Below the pieces are notes generated by a model. That model had not been told where the DNA came from and searched no databases. It saw nothing but the letters and a program-made list of their open reading frames with translations. A stretch of 64,000 nucleotides of DNA. Source: Bradyrhizobium canariense (GTDB lineage Bacteria > Pseudomonadota > Alphaproteobacteria > Rhizobiales > Xanthobacteraceae). The stretch is taken from positions 367-64,366 of the forward strand of contig NZ_VSST01000084.1 in the NCBI RefSeq assembly GCF_019402665.1, in the 5' to 3' direction. Positions 1 through 11,225 of the stretch are shown here, in pieces; the first letter of the stretch is position 1; each line of letters opens with the position of its first letter. A program made the translations under genes and the position numbers.

Positions 1-36
1 ACAGACTGGATTGCTTCGCTACCTCGCAATGACGGA
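1..36. repeat. Partial palindromic intergenic repeat
   Basis: The first bases match one arm of the inverted repeat found complete at 36509-36588 (shared core ggattgcttcgct, then ctcgcaatgacg). Only one arm lies in the window; the other would lie to the left. It sits directly upstream of the PcaC-like gene. Confidence 0.6.
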
Positions 37-50
37 GAGGAGGATAGAGA

Positions 51-443
51 ATGGACGACCAGAAACGCCGCGATGCCGGCATGAACGTGCGCCGAAAAGT
101 GCTGGGCAATGCCTGGGTCGACAAGTCGATCGCGGGTCGCAATGCATTCAACACCGATTTCCAGGACATGATCACCCGCTACGCCTGGGGCGAGACCTGG
201 ACGCGGCCGCATTTCGACGAGCGCACGCGGCGGGTGCTGGTGATCGGCACCATGGTTGCGCTTGGCCAATGGGACGAATTCCGCCTGCATGTGCGCGCGG
301 CCCTCGCCGAGGGCGGCTTCACGCCCGACGACATCAAGGAAATCCTGCTGCAGCAGGCGATCTATTGCGGCGTGCCGGCGGCGAACCACGCCGTCAAGGA
401 AGCCTCAGCGATTGTGCAGGAGCTCGGCCTGCTCAAGACCTAG
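51..443 (+). CDS. pcaC: Carboxymuconolactone decarboxylase family protein (PcaC-like)
   Basis: A 130-residue single-domain protein with the length and pattern of gamma-carboxymuconolactone decarboxylase, which converts 4-carboxymuconolactone to beta-ketoadipate enol-lactone in protocatechuate degradation. The N-terminus (MDDQKRRDAG) and the stretches ITRYAWGETWTRP and YCGVPAANHA are typical of PcaC. A GGAGG-like site (gagaggagg) lies about 10 bases before the ATG. No other pca gene is in the window, so it may belong to an operon to the left or be a stand-alone paralogue. It could also be a general CMD/AhpD-like protein, but the AhpD CxxC pair is absent. The 3' end overlaps the next gene tail to tail by 39 bases. 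Confidence 0.8.
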   Translation: MDDQKRRDAGMNVRRKVLGNAWVDKSIAGRNAFNTDFQDMITRYAWGETWTRPHFDERTRRVLVIGTMVALGQWDEFRLHVRAALAEGGFTPDDIKEILLQQAIYCGVPAANHAVKEASAIVQELGLLKT

Positions 444-941
444 CGGCGGAGTGGCCTCTACGGTCTTCTGAACGATCTTGGGCGCCGCCTCGGGCCGTTC
501 GATCACCACCACGATGGCGGCACCGAGCAAGAGCAGGAGCTCGGTGGCGTGCAGCCGCAGCGCGGCCATCTCGCCGACCTTCGAAGCCATGATCATGCTC
601 GCAAACGAGATCAGGCTGCCGATCGCAAGCGCAATGCCGAGCGCTTCGTCGCTACCCCCGTTCTTGCGGATGCGGGGAATGCAGAGCAGCGCAAGGTAGA
701 TCGCAAAGAACGCCACCACCGTCAGTCGCCCCAGTGCCAGCAGCCAGGCGGCGCGCACCGTGTCCATCCCCGCCATCTGGAGATGGTCGCTGAGGAAAAG
801 CGCCACTGCGACGCTCGGCCGCTCATAGAGGCCGTGCACCGGCGCCACCATGATGTTGAAGGCGACGAGGGTCCAGGCCGGGATGAAATAGGCCGCCAGA
901 AGTGCGCCGTTGACCGAACCGATCCGCCAGTTTCCGAACAT
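405..941 (-). CDS. Hypothetical integral membrane protein
   Basis: A 178-residue protein with about four hydrophobic segments (roughly residues 12-34, 60-85, 98-118 and 130-148). I recognise no family. The start is the first ATG, with a gggaag site about 5-8 bases upstream. Its last codons overlap the end of the PcaC-like gene on the other strand, so the two transcripts converge. It is transcribed divergently from the liv operon across a 343-base gap. Codon use looks like the surrounding genes, and the reading frame shows a believable membrane topology, which argues that it is a real gene. Function unknown. Confidence 0.6.
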   Translation of the reverse strand: MFGNWRIGSVNGALLAAYFIPAWTLVAFNIMVAPVHGLYERPSVAVALFLSDHLQMAGMDTVRAAWLLALGRLTVVAFFAIYLALLCIPRIRKNGGSDEALGIALAIGSLISFASMIMASKVGEMAALRLHATELLLLLGAAIVVVIERPEAAPKIVQKTVEATPPLGLEQAELLHNR

Positions 942-1284
942 GCCGCTTCCCGCTTCGTTTGGTCCGCGCCTTCGATGGAAGGCTTTGCCGGGAGCTAACT
1001 CGCATCAGACTGTGGTGGCAATTTAAACCCTTTGTTTACCTTACTGGCACCCACAGGCTTGCAATTGGGGCACCGGGGGAACCGGTTCCGCCCATTGCGG
1101 GGGGAACCAGAGCGCCAAATGATCTCTGTAAAAGCCTTGATGCAGAGGCGGGGCCGGTTGCAGCCGCCAGTTCCCTCCTGTTACAAAACGAGAATGCTTA
1201 AGGGCTGCCGGGGCCCGAGAAGAAACCAGCACTCTCTCTCGAAGAGCTCCCTTTGAGCCGCGTCAGATTTGGGTACGGCAGCCT
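942..1284. other. Divergent intergenic region upstream of livH
   Basis: This 343-base gap must hold the liv promoter and that of the divergent membrane protein. It is locally less GC-rich near 1015-1045. A perfect 12-base palindrome, ggaaccggttcc, lies at 1078-1089, and gggggaacc occurs again about 25 bases further on. These could be protein-binding sites, but I cannot assign a regulator and see no clear sigma-70 promoter. No gene or RNA is recognisable here. Confidence 0.35.
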
Positions 1285-2202
1285 ATGGATTATTTCGCCC
1301 AGCAGCTCATCAACGGCCTCGTGCTCGGCTCGATCTACGGGCTGATCGCGATCGGCTACACGATGGTCTACGGCATCGTCGGCATGATCAACTTCGCCCA
1401 TGGCGATGTCTTCATGATCGGCGGCTTCATCGCGCTGATCACCTTCCTGCTCCTGGTCTCGACCGGCCTGACTGCGGTCCCGGTGATCCTCTTGATCGTG
1501 ATTCTGGTCTCGATGGCGGTCACCGCCCTGTATGGCTGGACCATCGAGCGCATCGCCTACCGTCCGCTGCGCCACTCCTTCCGCCTCGCGCCGATGCTGT
1601 CGGCGATCGGCATGTCGTTCGTGCTGACCAACTATTCGCAGGTGGCGCAAGGCGCGCGGGTAAAGCCAGTGCCGCCAGTGATCACCGGCGGCTATACGCT
1701 GCACGAGAGCGCCGATGGCTTCGTCATCCAGCTCTCCAACATCCAGATCGTGGTGGTCATCACCACCATCGTGCTGCTGGCGATCTTCACCTGGCTGGTG
1801 TCGCGCACCCGGCTCGGGCGCGACATGCGCGCCTGCGAGCAGGACCAGACCATGGCGGCGCTGCTCGGCGTCAACGTCGACCGAACCATCTCCATGACTT
1901 TCGTGATCGGCGCTGCGCTCGCCGCAGTGGCCGGCCTGATGTACCTGCTCTATTACGGCTTGGTCGATTTCTTCATGGGCTTCGTCGCCGGCATCAAGGC
2001 GTTCACCGCGGCCGTACTCGGCGGCATCGGCTCGCTGCCCGGCGCCATGCTCGGGGGGCTGGCGATCGGGCTGATCGAGACGTTCTGGTCGGCCTATTTC
2101 TCGGTCGAATACAAGGACGTCGCCGCGTTCTCGATCCTGATCGTCGTGCTGATCTTCATGCCGACCGGCCTGCTCGGCCGCCCCGAAGTCGAAAAAGTCT
2201 GA
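1285..2202 (+). CDS. livH: Branched-chain amino acid ABC transporter permease LivH
   Basis: A 305-residue polytopic inner-membrane protein, the usual length of LivH. The opening NGLVLGSIYGLIAIGYTMVY and the later GIKAFTAAVLGGIGSLPGA are hallmark LivH segments. It forms one half of the membrane channel of a HAAT-type importer for leucine, isoleucine, valine or related substrates. It is the first gene of a tightly packed operon: livM starts 11 bases after its stop. No strong Shine-Dalgarno site precedes the ATG. The substrate cannot be fixed from sequence because HAAT systems also import amides, urea or aromatic compounds. Confidence 0.93.
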   Translation: MDYFAQQLINGLVLGSIYGLIAIGYTMVYGIVGMINFAHGDVFMIGGFIALITFLLLVSTGLTAVPVILLIVILVSMAVTALYGWTIERIAYRPLRHSFRLAPMLSAIGMSFVLTNYSQVAQGARVKPVPPVITGGYTLHESADGFVIQLSNIQIVVVITTIVLLAIFTWLVSRTRLGRDMRACEQDQTMAALLGVNVDRTISMTFVIGAALAAVAGLMYLLYYGLVDFFMGFVAGIKAFTAAVLGGIGSLPGAMLGGLAIGLIETFWSAYFSVEYKDVAAFSILIVVLIFMPTGLLGRPEVEKV

Positions 2203-2213
2203 CGGTCGCGCGC

Positions 2214-3529
<1,316 letters not shown>

Positions 3530-3533
<4 letters not shown>

Positions 3534-4359
3534 GCCGCGACCAGATTCTCGAGGTCGACCGGCTCACCATGCGCTTCGGCGGCATCGTCGCAGTCCAGGA
3601 CCTGTCGTTTGCTGCAGAGCGGAACAAGATCACCGCGCTGATCGGACCCAACGGTGCCGGTAAGACGACGGTCTTCAACTGCATCACCGGGTTCTACAAG
3701 CCGAGCGGCGGCGCCATCCGCCTCAGCCATGACGACGGCAAGGTGATCGCGCTGGAACGGCTGAACGATTTCCGCATCGCCAAGCAGGCCAAGGTCGCCC
3801 GCACCTTCCAGAATATCCGCCTGTTTCCCGGCATGACCGCGCTGGAAAACCTGATGGTGGCGCAGCACAACGCGCTGATGCGCGCCTCCGGCTTCACCTT
3901 GCTCGGGCTCATTGGCGCGCCCGTCTACCGCGGCGCCGAGAAACGCGCGATCGATCTCGCCACCGACTGGCTCAAGCGGGTCAATTTGCTCGATCGCGCC
4001 GACGATGCCGCCGGTAATTTTGCCTATGGCGACCAGCGACGGCTCGAGATCGCACGCGCGATGTGCACCGAACCCGCGCTCTTGTGCCTGGACGAACCCG
4101 CCGCCGGGCTCAATGCGCGCGAGAGTGCCGCCCTGAGCGAACTGCTGCTGTCGATCCGCAACGAGCTCGGCACCTCGATCCTGCTGATCGAGCACGACAT
4201 GTCTGTGGTGATGGAGATCTCCGACCACATCGTGGTGATGGACCACGGTGTGAAGATCTCTGAAGGCTCCCCGCGCGAGGTTCGCGACGATCCAAAGGTG
4301 ATCGCCGCTTATCTCGGCACCGATGAGGAAGAGGCGGTGGCCGTGATGGAGAGCGGGTC

Positions 4360-4363
<4 letters not shown>
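3530..4363 (+). CDS. livG: Branched-chain amino acid ABC transporter ATP-binding protein LivG
   Basis: A 277-residue ABC ATPase. The Walker A is GPNGAGKTT, the Walker B is LLCLDEPAAGL, the switch histidine is in LLIEHDM, and the signature is the LivG-type variant FAYGDQRRLEIARAM rather than LSGGQ. The GAGKTTVFNCITGFYKP stretch is typical of LivG. The start overlaps the livM stop by four bases. Works as a heterodimer with LivF on the cytoplasmic face of LivHM. Confidence 0.93.
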
Positions 4364-5100
<737 letters not shown>

Positions 5101-5259
5101 GGCCGCCCAAGGCGAACCCGTGCTGCCGAATGTGGCGAGATATCTCTGCCCATGCCCGTATTTTGCCGGTGACTTCTCCTCGAATTCATTCAAGAATGGC
5201 GCCGGTTTGAACCGGGTATGCCCGGTAACTTCCACAGGCGACCACCCTCGAGGTATCTC

Positions 5260-6378
5260 ATGAAATCACTGAAGCTCATCGGTCTGGCATTCGGCGCATC
5301 GATCGCGCTGTCGAGCGCAGCATTCGCGCAGGATGTCACCGTCGCAGTCGCAGGTCCGATGACCGGCGGCGAGTCCGCTTTCGGCCGCCAGATGAAGAAC
5401 GGCGCCGAGATGGCCGTAGCCGACATCAACGCCGCCGGCGGTCTCAATGGCAAGAAGCTCGCGCTGTCCGTCGAGGACGACGCCTGCGATCCGAAGCAGG
5501 CGCGCTCGATCGCCGAGAAGATCGCCGGCGCGAAGATCCCCTTCGTGGCCGGGCATTATTGCTCGTCGTCGTCGATCCCGGCGTCGGAAGCCTATGCCGA
5601 CGGCAACGTGCTCCAGATTACTCCCGCCTCCACCAATCCGAAGTTCACCGATAGCGGACTGTGGAACGTGGCGCGCGTCTGCGGCCGCGACGACCAGCAG
5701 GGCCTGGTCGCCGCCCAGTACATCGCCAAGAACTACAAGGGCAAGAACATCGCCATCCTCAACGACAAGACCACCTACGGCAAGGGTCTTGCGGACGAGA
5801 CCAAGAAGGCGCTCAACAAGGCGGGCGTCACCGAGAAGATGTACGAGTCCTACAATAAGGGCGACAAGGACTTCAACGCGATCGTCTCGCGACTGAAGCG
5901 CGACAACATCGATCTCGTCTATGTCGGGGGCTACCATCAGGAGAGCGGCCTGATCTTGCGCCAGATGCGCGACCAGGGCCTCAAGACCGTGCTGATGGCC
6001 GGCGACGCGCTCGCTGACAAGGAATACGCCTCCATCACCGGCCCGGCCGGCGAAGGCACGCTGTTCACCTTCGGCCCCGATCCGCGCAACAAGCCGACCG
6101 CGAAGAAGATCGTCGAGGCCTTCAAGGCCAAGAACATCGATCCCGAGGGCTACACGCTCTACACCTACGCGGCGATGCAGGTCTGGTCGCAGGCGGCCAA
6201 GAAGGCCGGCACCACAGATGCCAAGAAGGTCATGGCGGCCATCAAGGCCGGCAAGTGGGACACCGTGATCGGGCCGATCGAGTATGACGCCAAGGGCGAC
6301 ATCAAGCAGCTCGACTACGTCGTCTACAAATGGGACGCCAAGGGCGGCTACGCCGCGATCAGCGGCAACGGCACCTAA
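5260..6378 (+). CDS. livK: Branched-chain amino acid ABC transporter substrate-binding protein (LivK-like)
   Basis: A 372-residue periplasmic binding protein of the Leu/Ile/Val (PBP type I) family. The chosen ATG gives a clean signal peptide (residues 1-24, ending SSAAFA before QDVTVAVAGP). An in-frame upstream start at 5218 would add 14 residues in front of the signal and is unlikely. GPMTGGESAFGRQMKNGAEM and HYCSSSSIPASEAY are typical ligand-pocket segments. It is the last liv gene and is followed by a strong hairpin terminator. Substrate specificity is inferred only from the family. Confidence 0.9.
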   Translation: MKSLKLIGLAFGASIALSSAAFAQDVTVAVAGPMTGGESAFGRQMKNGAEMAVADINAAGGLNGKKLALSVEDDACDPKQARSIAEKIAGAKIPFVAGHYCSSSSIPASEAYADGNVLQITPASTNPKFTDSGLWNVARVCGRDDQQGLVAAQYIAKNYKGKNIAILNDKTTYGKGLADETKKALNKAGVTEKMYESYNKGDKDFNAIVSRLKRDNIDLVYVGGYHQESGLILRQMRDQGLKTVLMAGDALADKEYASITGPAGEGTLFTFGPDPRNKPTAKKIVEAFKAKNIDPEGYTLYTYAAMQVWSQAAKKAGTTDAKKVMAAIKAGKWDTVIGPIEYDAKGDIKQLDYVVYKWDAKGGYAAISGNGT

Positions 6379-6420
6379 GCACGGTTGCCGGGGCCTGAAG
6401 GCCTCATCAAATCATCATCG

Positions 6421-6447
6421 CGCCCCGGCTTGCCCCGGGGCGTTTCT
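6421..6447 (+). terminator. Rho-independent terminator after the liv operon
   Basis: An 8-base perfect stem, cgccccgg (6421-6428) pairing with ccggggcg (6435-6442), with a 6-base loop and then tttctt. It lies between the convergent ends of livK and the receiver gene and could serve both directions. Confidence 0.65.
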
Positions 6448-6454
6448 TCCTGCG

Positions 6455-6847
6455 TCAGGAACAGACGGCTGCGGGCAGCGCGCCGTCCGCCGCGACTTGG
6501 GCCTTCCTTAGCGCTTGAAGAAGATCGTTCGGCCGAAACGGCTTTTGCAGGCAGACCACGTTGGCAAGGTGAGGCGATTGTTCCATGAAATCCAGCGCCG
6601 TCATCCCCGACACGGCAACGACCGGGAGGGTCGGTGCAAGCTCGCGCAGGGTCGCGATGACCTCGACGCCGCTGGTATCGCCGAGGAAAATGTCCACGAT
6701 TGCCGCATCGAAGCGGGCGTCGGTGAAGGCTTTTACCCCGGCTGCGCCGCTATCGGCCTCAACGACGTCGTAACGGTTGACGCGCAGCACGATCGCGACC
6801 ATCGCCCGGACGTCCTTCTGGTCGTCGATGATGAGAACGCGGGGCAT
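6455..6847 (-). CDS. Stand-alone response regulator receiver (CheY-like)
   Basis: A 130-residue single receiver domain with no output domain. The acidic pocket is D8/D9, the phospho-acceptor is D52 (AIVDIFLGD) and the conserved lysine is K102 (LQKPFRP). A gggag site lies about 8 bases before the ATG. It diverges from the hybrid kinase gene that begins 238 bases away, which itself ends in a receiver, so this protein may be a phospho-relay partner of that kinase. That link is inference from position only. Such receivers act by protein contact rather than DNA binding. Confidence 0.88.
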   Translation of the reverse strand: MPRVLIIDDQKDVRAMVAIVLRVNRYDVVEADSGAAGVKAFTDARFDAAIVDIFLGDTSGVEVIATLRELAPTLPVVAVSGMTALDFMEQSPHLANVVCLQKPFRPNDLLQALRKAQVAADGALPAAVCS

Positions 6848-7085
6848 AGGAACAACTCCCGGATCGTGAAATCAAAATGCCTGATTCAAACCTGGAACCC
6901 GTAGCAGCGGGAGAGCATTATAGCACCGTCCAGTAAAGCGCATCTTACCGATCCCCCGTGCGCGTTCCCCCTAAAATTAAGTAAGCTGTAACCTTCGGTT
7001 GAGTCGCGGTGGGTTTTGTCATGATGCGTGCCCAGAACTAGCTACCATGGACAGAAACTGATTAAGCCAAACGAGATTGGCAAAA

Positions 7086-9896
7086 ATGCTCAAGACCGAT
7101 CTGCGAGAGCTGCACGTGTCCGCGCCGACCGATCGGAACACATTCCTTTCGACGCTGCCGGCGACCCCGAAAGACCGCACCGCAGCATTGACGATCGTGG
7201 GCGTCTCCTCGATCCTGTTCGCAATGGCCGTGCCCTTCGCAGGTATCCCGCTGCTGCCTGTGCCAGCCTTCGTCGCGAGCTATCAATCCGCTCTCGTCGT
7301 CGCGGACATCGTGACGGCGGTCCTGCTGTTGTCGCAGTTTGCGGTGCTCAGGACCCGCGCGCTGCTCGTGCTCGCGGCCGGCTATCTGTTCACCGCCGCC
7401 GCCGCCGTGGTCCACGCCCTCACCTTCCCCGGACTCTTTTCGCCGACCGGGTTGCTGGGGGCCAACCAGCAGACCACGGTCTGGCTCTACATGATCTGGC
7501 ACGGCGGCTTCCCACTCTGTGTGCTGGCCTATGCCTGGCTGAAGGAGGCCGAGGGCGGCGCCAGGATCGCGGGCTCGGCAAGCAAGGCGATCTACGCCAG
7601 CGTGGTCGGCGTCGTCGCGGTCATGATCGTCTTGACCTGGGCCGTCATTGCCCAGCACGACCTGCTTCCGGTCCTGCTGCGCGATGGCCGTTACACGCAG
7701 ATCATGATCGGCGTGGTGTCCTTTGTCTGGTCCTTGAGCTTCGCCGCGCTGGTCTCGCTGTGGTTCCGCCGTCCGCATTCGGTCATCGATGTCTGGCTCA
7801 TGGTGGTGATGTGCGCATGGCTGTTCGACATCGCGCTGTCGGCGATCGTCAACGTCGCGCGCTTCGATCTCGGCTTCTACGCCGGTCGTGTCTACGGCCT
7901 TTGCGCGGCGACCTTCGTGCTTGCGGTGCTCCTGATCGAAAATGTCCGCCTCCAGGCGCACACGCTGGGCCTCGTCGGCAGGCTGCGCCAGCAGTCGGCA
8001 TTGGATCGCGATTACTACGGCAAGCGCCTTGCCCTGTACGGCGCCGTCGTCGAATCCGCCAATGATGCCATCATCACGAAGACGCTCGACGGTGTCATCA
8101 CGGGCTGGAACAAGGCCGCCGAACATCTGTTCGGCTATGCCGCCGCGGAGGCCATCGGGCAGCCCATCGACATCATCGTGCCGGAGGACCGCAAGGCCGA
8201 GGTCAGGGGTATCCTGAACCGGGTCGGCGGCAACGAAACGATCGCCCAGCACGAGACGGTCCGCATCCGCAAGGACGGCCGGCGCGTCGATGTCGTCCTC
8301 AATGTTTCTCCGCTCAAAACAGCCAGCGGAGAGATCATCGGCGCCTCCAAGATCGCCCACGACATCACGGAAGAGAAGCAGGCACGAGAAAAACTGCGCC
8401 GCGAGGTCGAGGAGCGGGAGCGGATCTTCGAGACCTCACAGGACCTGATCCTGGTCACCGACGGTTTTGGCAATTTCATCCAGGTCAGCCCGAGCGTGAA
8501 GACCATTCTCGGCTTGAATCCGGAAGACATGATCGGGCACAGCGCCACCGAGTTCATTCATCCCGATGACCTCCAGAAGACGCGCGACGAGATGCGCGCG
8601 GCGCGGCGTGGCGCGGTCAAGCGCAGCTTCGAGGCACGCTACTACCATTACGACGGTCACGAGGTCACGCTGAACTGGATGGGCACCTGGTCCGAGCCGG
8701 TCAAGCGCCATTTCTTCATCGGCCGCGACCTCACCGAGAAGCAGGCAGCCGAGGCGCAGTTCAGGCACGTCCAGAAGATGGATTCCATCGGTCAACTGAC
8801 CGGCGGTGTCGCGCACGACTTCAACAATGTGCTGACCGTCATCACCGGCACCATCGGAATTTTGGCGGACGCGGTCGCTGACCGTCCCGAGCTCGCCGCC
8901 ATCACCAAGCTGATCGACGACGCCGCCGAGCGCGGCGCGCAACTGACCAAGCATCTGCTCGCCTTCGCCCGCAAGCAGCCGCTCCAGCCGCGCGAAATCG
9001 ACGTCAACGCATTGACGCTCGAGGCCGCAAAGCTCCTGCATCCCACGCTTGGCGAGCAGATCACCATCATGCCGCAGCTCACCGAAGATGCGTGGCCGGC
9101 ACTTATCGACCCGGGTCAGCTTTCCACCGCGATCCTCAATCTCGCGCTGAACGCGCGCGATGCCATGCCCGACGGCGGCACGCTGGTGCTGGAGACCCGC
9201 AACATCTTCCTCGACGACGGCTATGCCAGCATGAATCCCGACGTGGTGGCCGGCAATTACGTCATGATCGCCGTCAGCGATACCGGCTCCGGAATCCCGC
9301 CGGAGTTGATGGACCGGGTGTTCGATCCCTTCTTCACCACGAAGGAGGTCGGCAAGGGCACCGGCCTCGGGCTCAGCATGGTGTTCGGCTTCGTCAAGCA
9401 GTCCGGCGGACACATCAAGATCTACAGCGAGGAAGGCCACGGCACGAGCGTGAAGATCTACCTGCCGCGCTCGAGCGGCGTGCAGGAGACCGAATTCGAG
9501 GCGCTCCAGAACGCACCCGTCACCGGCGGCCGCGAAAAGATCCTGATCGTCGAGGACGACGCGCTGGTACGGCAATATGTCGTGACTCAGATCAAGAGCC
9601 TCGGCTATACTGCCCTCGAAGCCGCCAACGCGGCCGAGGCCCTCGTCATCATCGACGCCGACAAGAACATCGACCTGCTGTTCACGGACGTCATCATGCC
9701 CGGCAACATGAACGGCCGCCAGCTCGCCGACGAGGCGGCTCGCCGCCGCCCCGATTTGAAGACGCTGTTCACCTCGGGCTACACCGAGAACGCTATCGTC
9801 CATCACGGGCGGCTCGATTCCGGCGTGCTGCTGCTGGCGAAGCCCTACCGCAAGTCCGAACTCGCCAAGATGCTGCGGACCGCGCTCGCGGGTTGA
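7086..9896 (+). CDS. Membrane hybrid sensor histidine kinase (MASE4-like, PAS-PAS-HK-REC)
   Basis: About 936 residues. Residues 30-280 hold a multi-helix membrane sensor resembling MASE4. Two PAS domains follow (roughly 315-430 and 440-555), then a dimerisation box with phospho-histidine H577 (GGVAHDFNNVLT), an HATPase domain (NLALNARDAMP, DTGSGIP, KGTGLGLSMVFG) and a C-terminal receiver with D868 (LFTDVIMPG). The ATG at 7086 has a gag about 10 bases upstream; a TTG three codons earlier is also possible. The kinase diverges from a lone receiver. The signal sensed is unknown. The HDFNNVL box is the type common in rhizobial PAS hybrid kinases. Confidence 0.88.
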   Translation: MLKTDLRELHVSAPTDRNTFLSTLPATPKDRTAALTIVGVSSILFAMAVPFAGIPLLPVPAFVASYQSALVVADIVTAVLLLSQFAVLRTRALLVLAAGYLFTAAAAVVHALTFPGLFSPTGLLGANQQTTVWLYMIWHGGFPLCVLAYAWLKEAEGGARIAGSASKAIYASVVGVVAVMIVLTWAVIAQHDLLPVLLRDGRYTQIMIGVVSFVWSLSFAALVSLWFRRPHSVIDVWLMVVMCAWLFDIALSAIVNVARFDLGFYAGRVYGLCAATFVLAVLLIENVRLQAHTLGLVGRLRQQSALDRDYYGKRLALYGAVVESANDAIITKTLDGVITGWNKAAEHLFGYAAAEAIGQPIDIIVPEDRKAEVRGILNRVGGNETIAQHETVRIRKDGRRVDVVLNVSPLKTASGEIIGASKIAHDITEEKQAREKLRREVEERERIFETSQDLILVTDGFGNFIQVSPSVKTILGLNPEDMIGHSATEFIHPDDLQKTRDEMRAARRGAVKRSFEARYYHYDGHEVTLNWMGTWSEPVKRHFFIGRDLTEKQAAEAQFRHVQKMDSIGQLTGGVAHDFNNVLTVITGTIGILADAVADRPELAAITKLIDDAAERGAQLTKHLLAFARKQPLQPREIDVNALTLEAAKLLHPTLGEQITIMPQLTEDAWPALIDPGQLSTAILNLALNARDAMPDGGTLVLETRNIFLDDGYASMNPDVVAGNYVMIAVSDTGSGIPPELMDRVFDPFFTTKEVGKGTGLGLSMVFGFVKQSGGHIKIYSEEGHGTSVKIYLPRSSGVQETEFEALQNAPVTGGREKILIVEDDALVRQYVVTQIKSLGYTALEAANAAEALVIIDADKNIDLLFTDVIMPGNMNGRQLADEAARRRPDLKTLFTSGYTENAIVHHGRLDSGVLLLAKPYRKSELAKMLRTALAG

Positions 9897-9954
9897 GCCT
9901 GCGGCATCCCTGCGATATCGCTGAAGCGAGCGCCTTTCAGCCTTCGGAGCCGCC

Positions 9955-10950
9955 TTGAAAAACCTTCTCACCGATATCGCCGGCGTCCGCGTCGGCCATG
10001 CCGAGGATGCGAAAATCGCCACTGGCACGACCGCAATCATCTTCGACGCCCCCGCGGTTGCGGCCATCGATGTTCGCGGCGGCGGACCCGGCACGCGCGA
10101 AGACGCGTTGCTCGACCTCGCCAGCACCGTCGATCGCGTTGACGCGATTGCGCTGTCCGGCGGCTCCGCCTTTGGAATCGACGCCGGCGGCGGCATCCAG
10201 GCCTGGCTCGCCGAACAAGGCCGCGGCCTTCGGATTCGCGAAGCGGTGATTCCGATCGTGCCGGGCGCGATCGTTTTCGACCTGCTCAACGGTGGCAACA
10301 AGGCTTGGGGACGCTTCGCGCCCTATCGCGATCTCGGCTACGCCGCAGCGTTGGCCGCCAGCGACGATTTCGCACTGGGCAGCGTCGGCGCCGGCCTTGG
10401 AGCCACCACCGCAATCTTCAAGGGCGGACTGGGGTCGGCCTCCGCGGTCCTGGCCAATGGTATCAAGGTCGCAGCGATCATGGTCGTCAACGCGGTCGGC
10501 AGCACAACCGTTGGCGAAGGGCCTTGGTTCTGGGCTGCGCCGTTCGAGGAGAACGGCGAGTTCGGCGGGCGCGGTCTGCCGTCCGCGTTCACGCCGGACA
10601 TGCTGGCGATGCGCATCAAGGGCGGACCCGCCGCGAGCGCGCGTGAGAACACCACGATCGGCCTCGTCGTTACCGATGCCATGCTGACCAAGGCCCAGGC
10701 CAAGCGGCTTGCGATGATCGCGCATACCGGGTTCGCCCGTGCGATTTATCCGGTGCATGCTCCAACCGATGGCGACGTGCTGTTCGCCGCCGCAACGGGC
10801 GAGAAGCCGATCGAGCCGCTGGTTGGCCTCACCGAGCTCGGAACCGTCGCCGCCAACGTGGTCGCACGCGCGATCGCTCGCGGCGTCTATAATGCGACGG
10901 CCCTGCCGTTTGCCGGCGCACTGCCGGCGTGGAAGGATCGGTTCGGCTAG
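9955..10950 (+). CDS. P1 family peptidase / NylC-DmpA-like N-terminal nucleophile hydrolase
   Basis: A 331-residue member of the P1 (S58, DmpA/NylC) family, whose members self-cleave to expose a catalytic N-terminal residue and act on small peptides, beta-peptides or cyclic amides. LTDIAGVRVGHAED and ALSGGSAFGIDA are classic family motifs. The segment ARENTTIGLVVTDA fits self-cleavage between N232 and T233, as in NylC; this is inferred by analogy. Translation starts at TTG with a ggag site six bases upstream. It lies 58 bases after the hybrid kinase with no obvious functional link. Substrate unknown. Confidence 0.82.
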   Translation: MKNLLTDIAGVRVGHAEDAKIATGTTAIIFDAPAVAAIDVRGGGPGTREDALLDLASTVDRVDAIALSGGSAFGIDAGGGIQAWLAEQGRGLRIREAVIPIVPGAIVFDLLNGGNKAWGRFAPYRDLGYAAALAASDDFALGSVGAGLGATTAIFKGGLGSASAVLANGIKVAAIMVVNAVGSTTVGEGPWFWAAPFEENGEFGGRGLPSAFTPDMLAMRIKGGPAASARENTTIGLVVTDAMLTKAQAKRLAMIAHTGFARAIYPVHAPTDGDVLFAAATGEKPIEPLVGLTELGTVAANVVARAIARGVYNATALPFAGALPAWKDRFG

Positions 10951-11000
10951 AAACGAAATGGCGGAAACGGCGTTACCCCGAGGGAACGAGGCGCACCGCC

Positions 11001-11213
11001 ATGCCGTCTTCCGTGATCCGGTTTGTCCGCTATGCGCCCGCGACGCGCGAACTGAAAGTGACTTTCGTCAGCGGACGCCTCTATGTCTACGAGGACGTCC
11101 CGCCCGAGGTCGCCGCCGCATTCAAGGCCGCGCGCTCAAAGGGTACCTTCTTCAATCAAGAGATCCGCGATCGGTATGTCTACCGTGACATCACTCACGA
11201 ATATGCGGGCTAG
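11001..11213 (+). CDS. KTSC domain protein
   Basis: A 70-residue protein consisting of one KTSC domain, a small fold of unclear function sometimes attached to lysyl-tRNA synthetases and often found alone. The segments SSVIRFVRYAPATREL, LYVYEDVP and NQEIRDRYVYRDI are typical. I prefer the ATG at 11001, with a gagg site about 10 bases upstream, over an in-frame start 72 bases earlier, because it begins where the domain begins. It follows the P1 peptidase by 50 bases and may be cotranscribed with it. Confidence 0.75.
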   Translation: MPSSVIRFVRYAPATRELKVTFVSGRLYVYEDVPPEVAAAFKAARSKGTFFNQEIRDRYVYRDITHEYAG

Positions 11214-11225
11214 CCGTGAGCAGGG

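Noticed and set aside
8436..10301. A 621-codon open frame antisense to the hybrid kinase and peptidase
   Set aside because: It mirrors two clearly conserved genes, has an Arg/Ala/Gly-rich composition with no domain, and arises from high GC at third positions.
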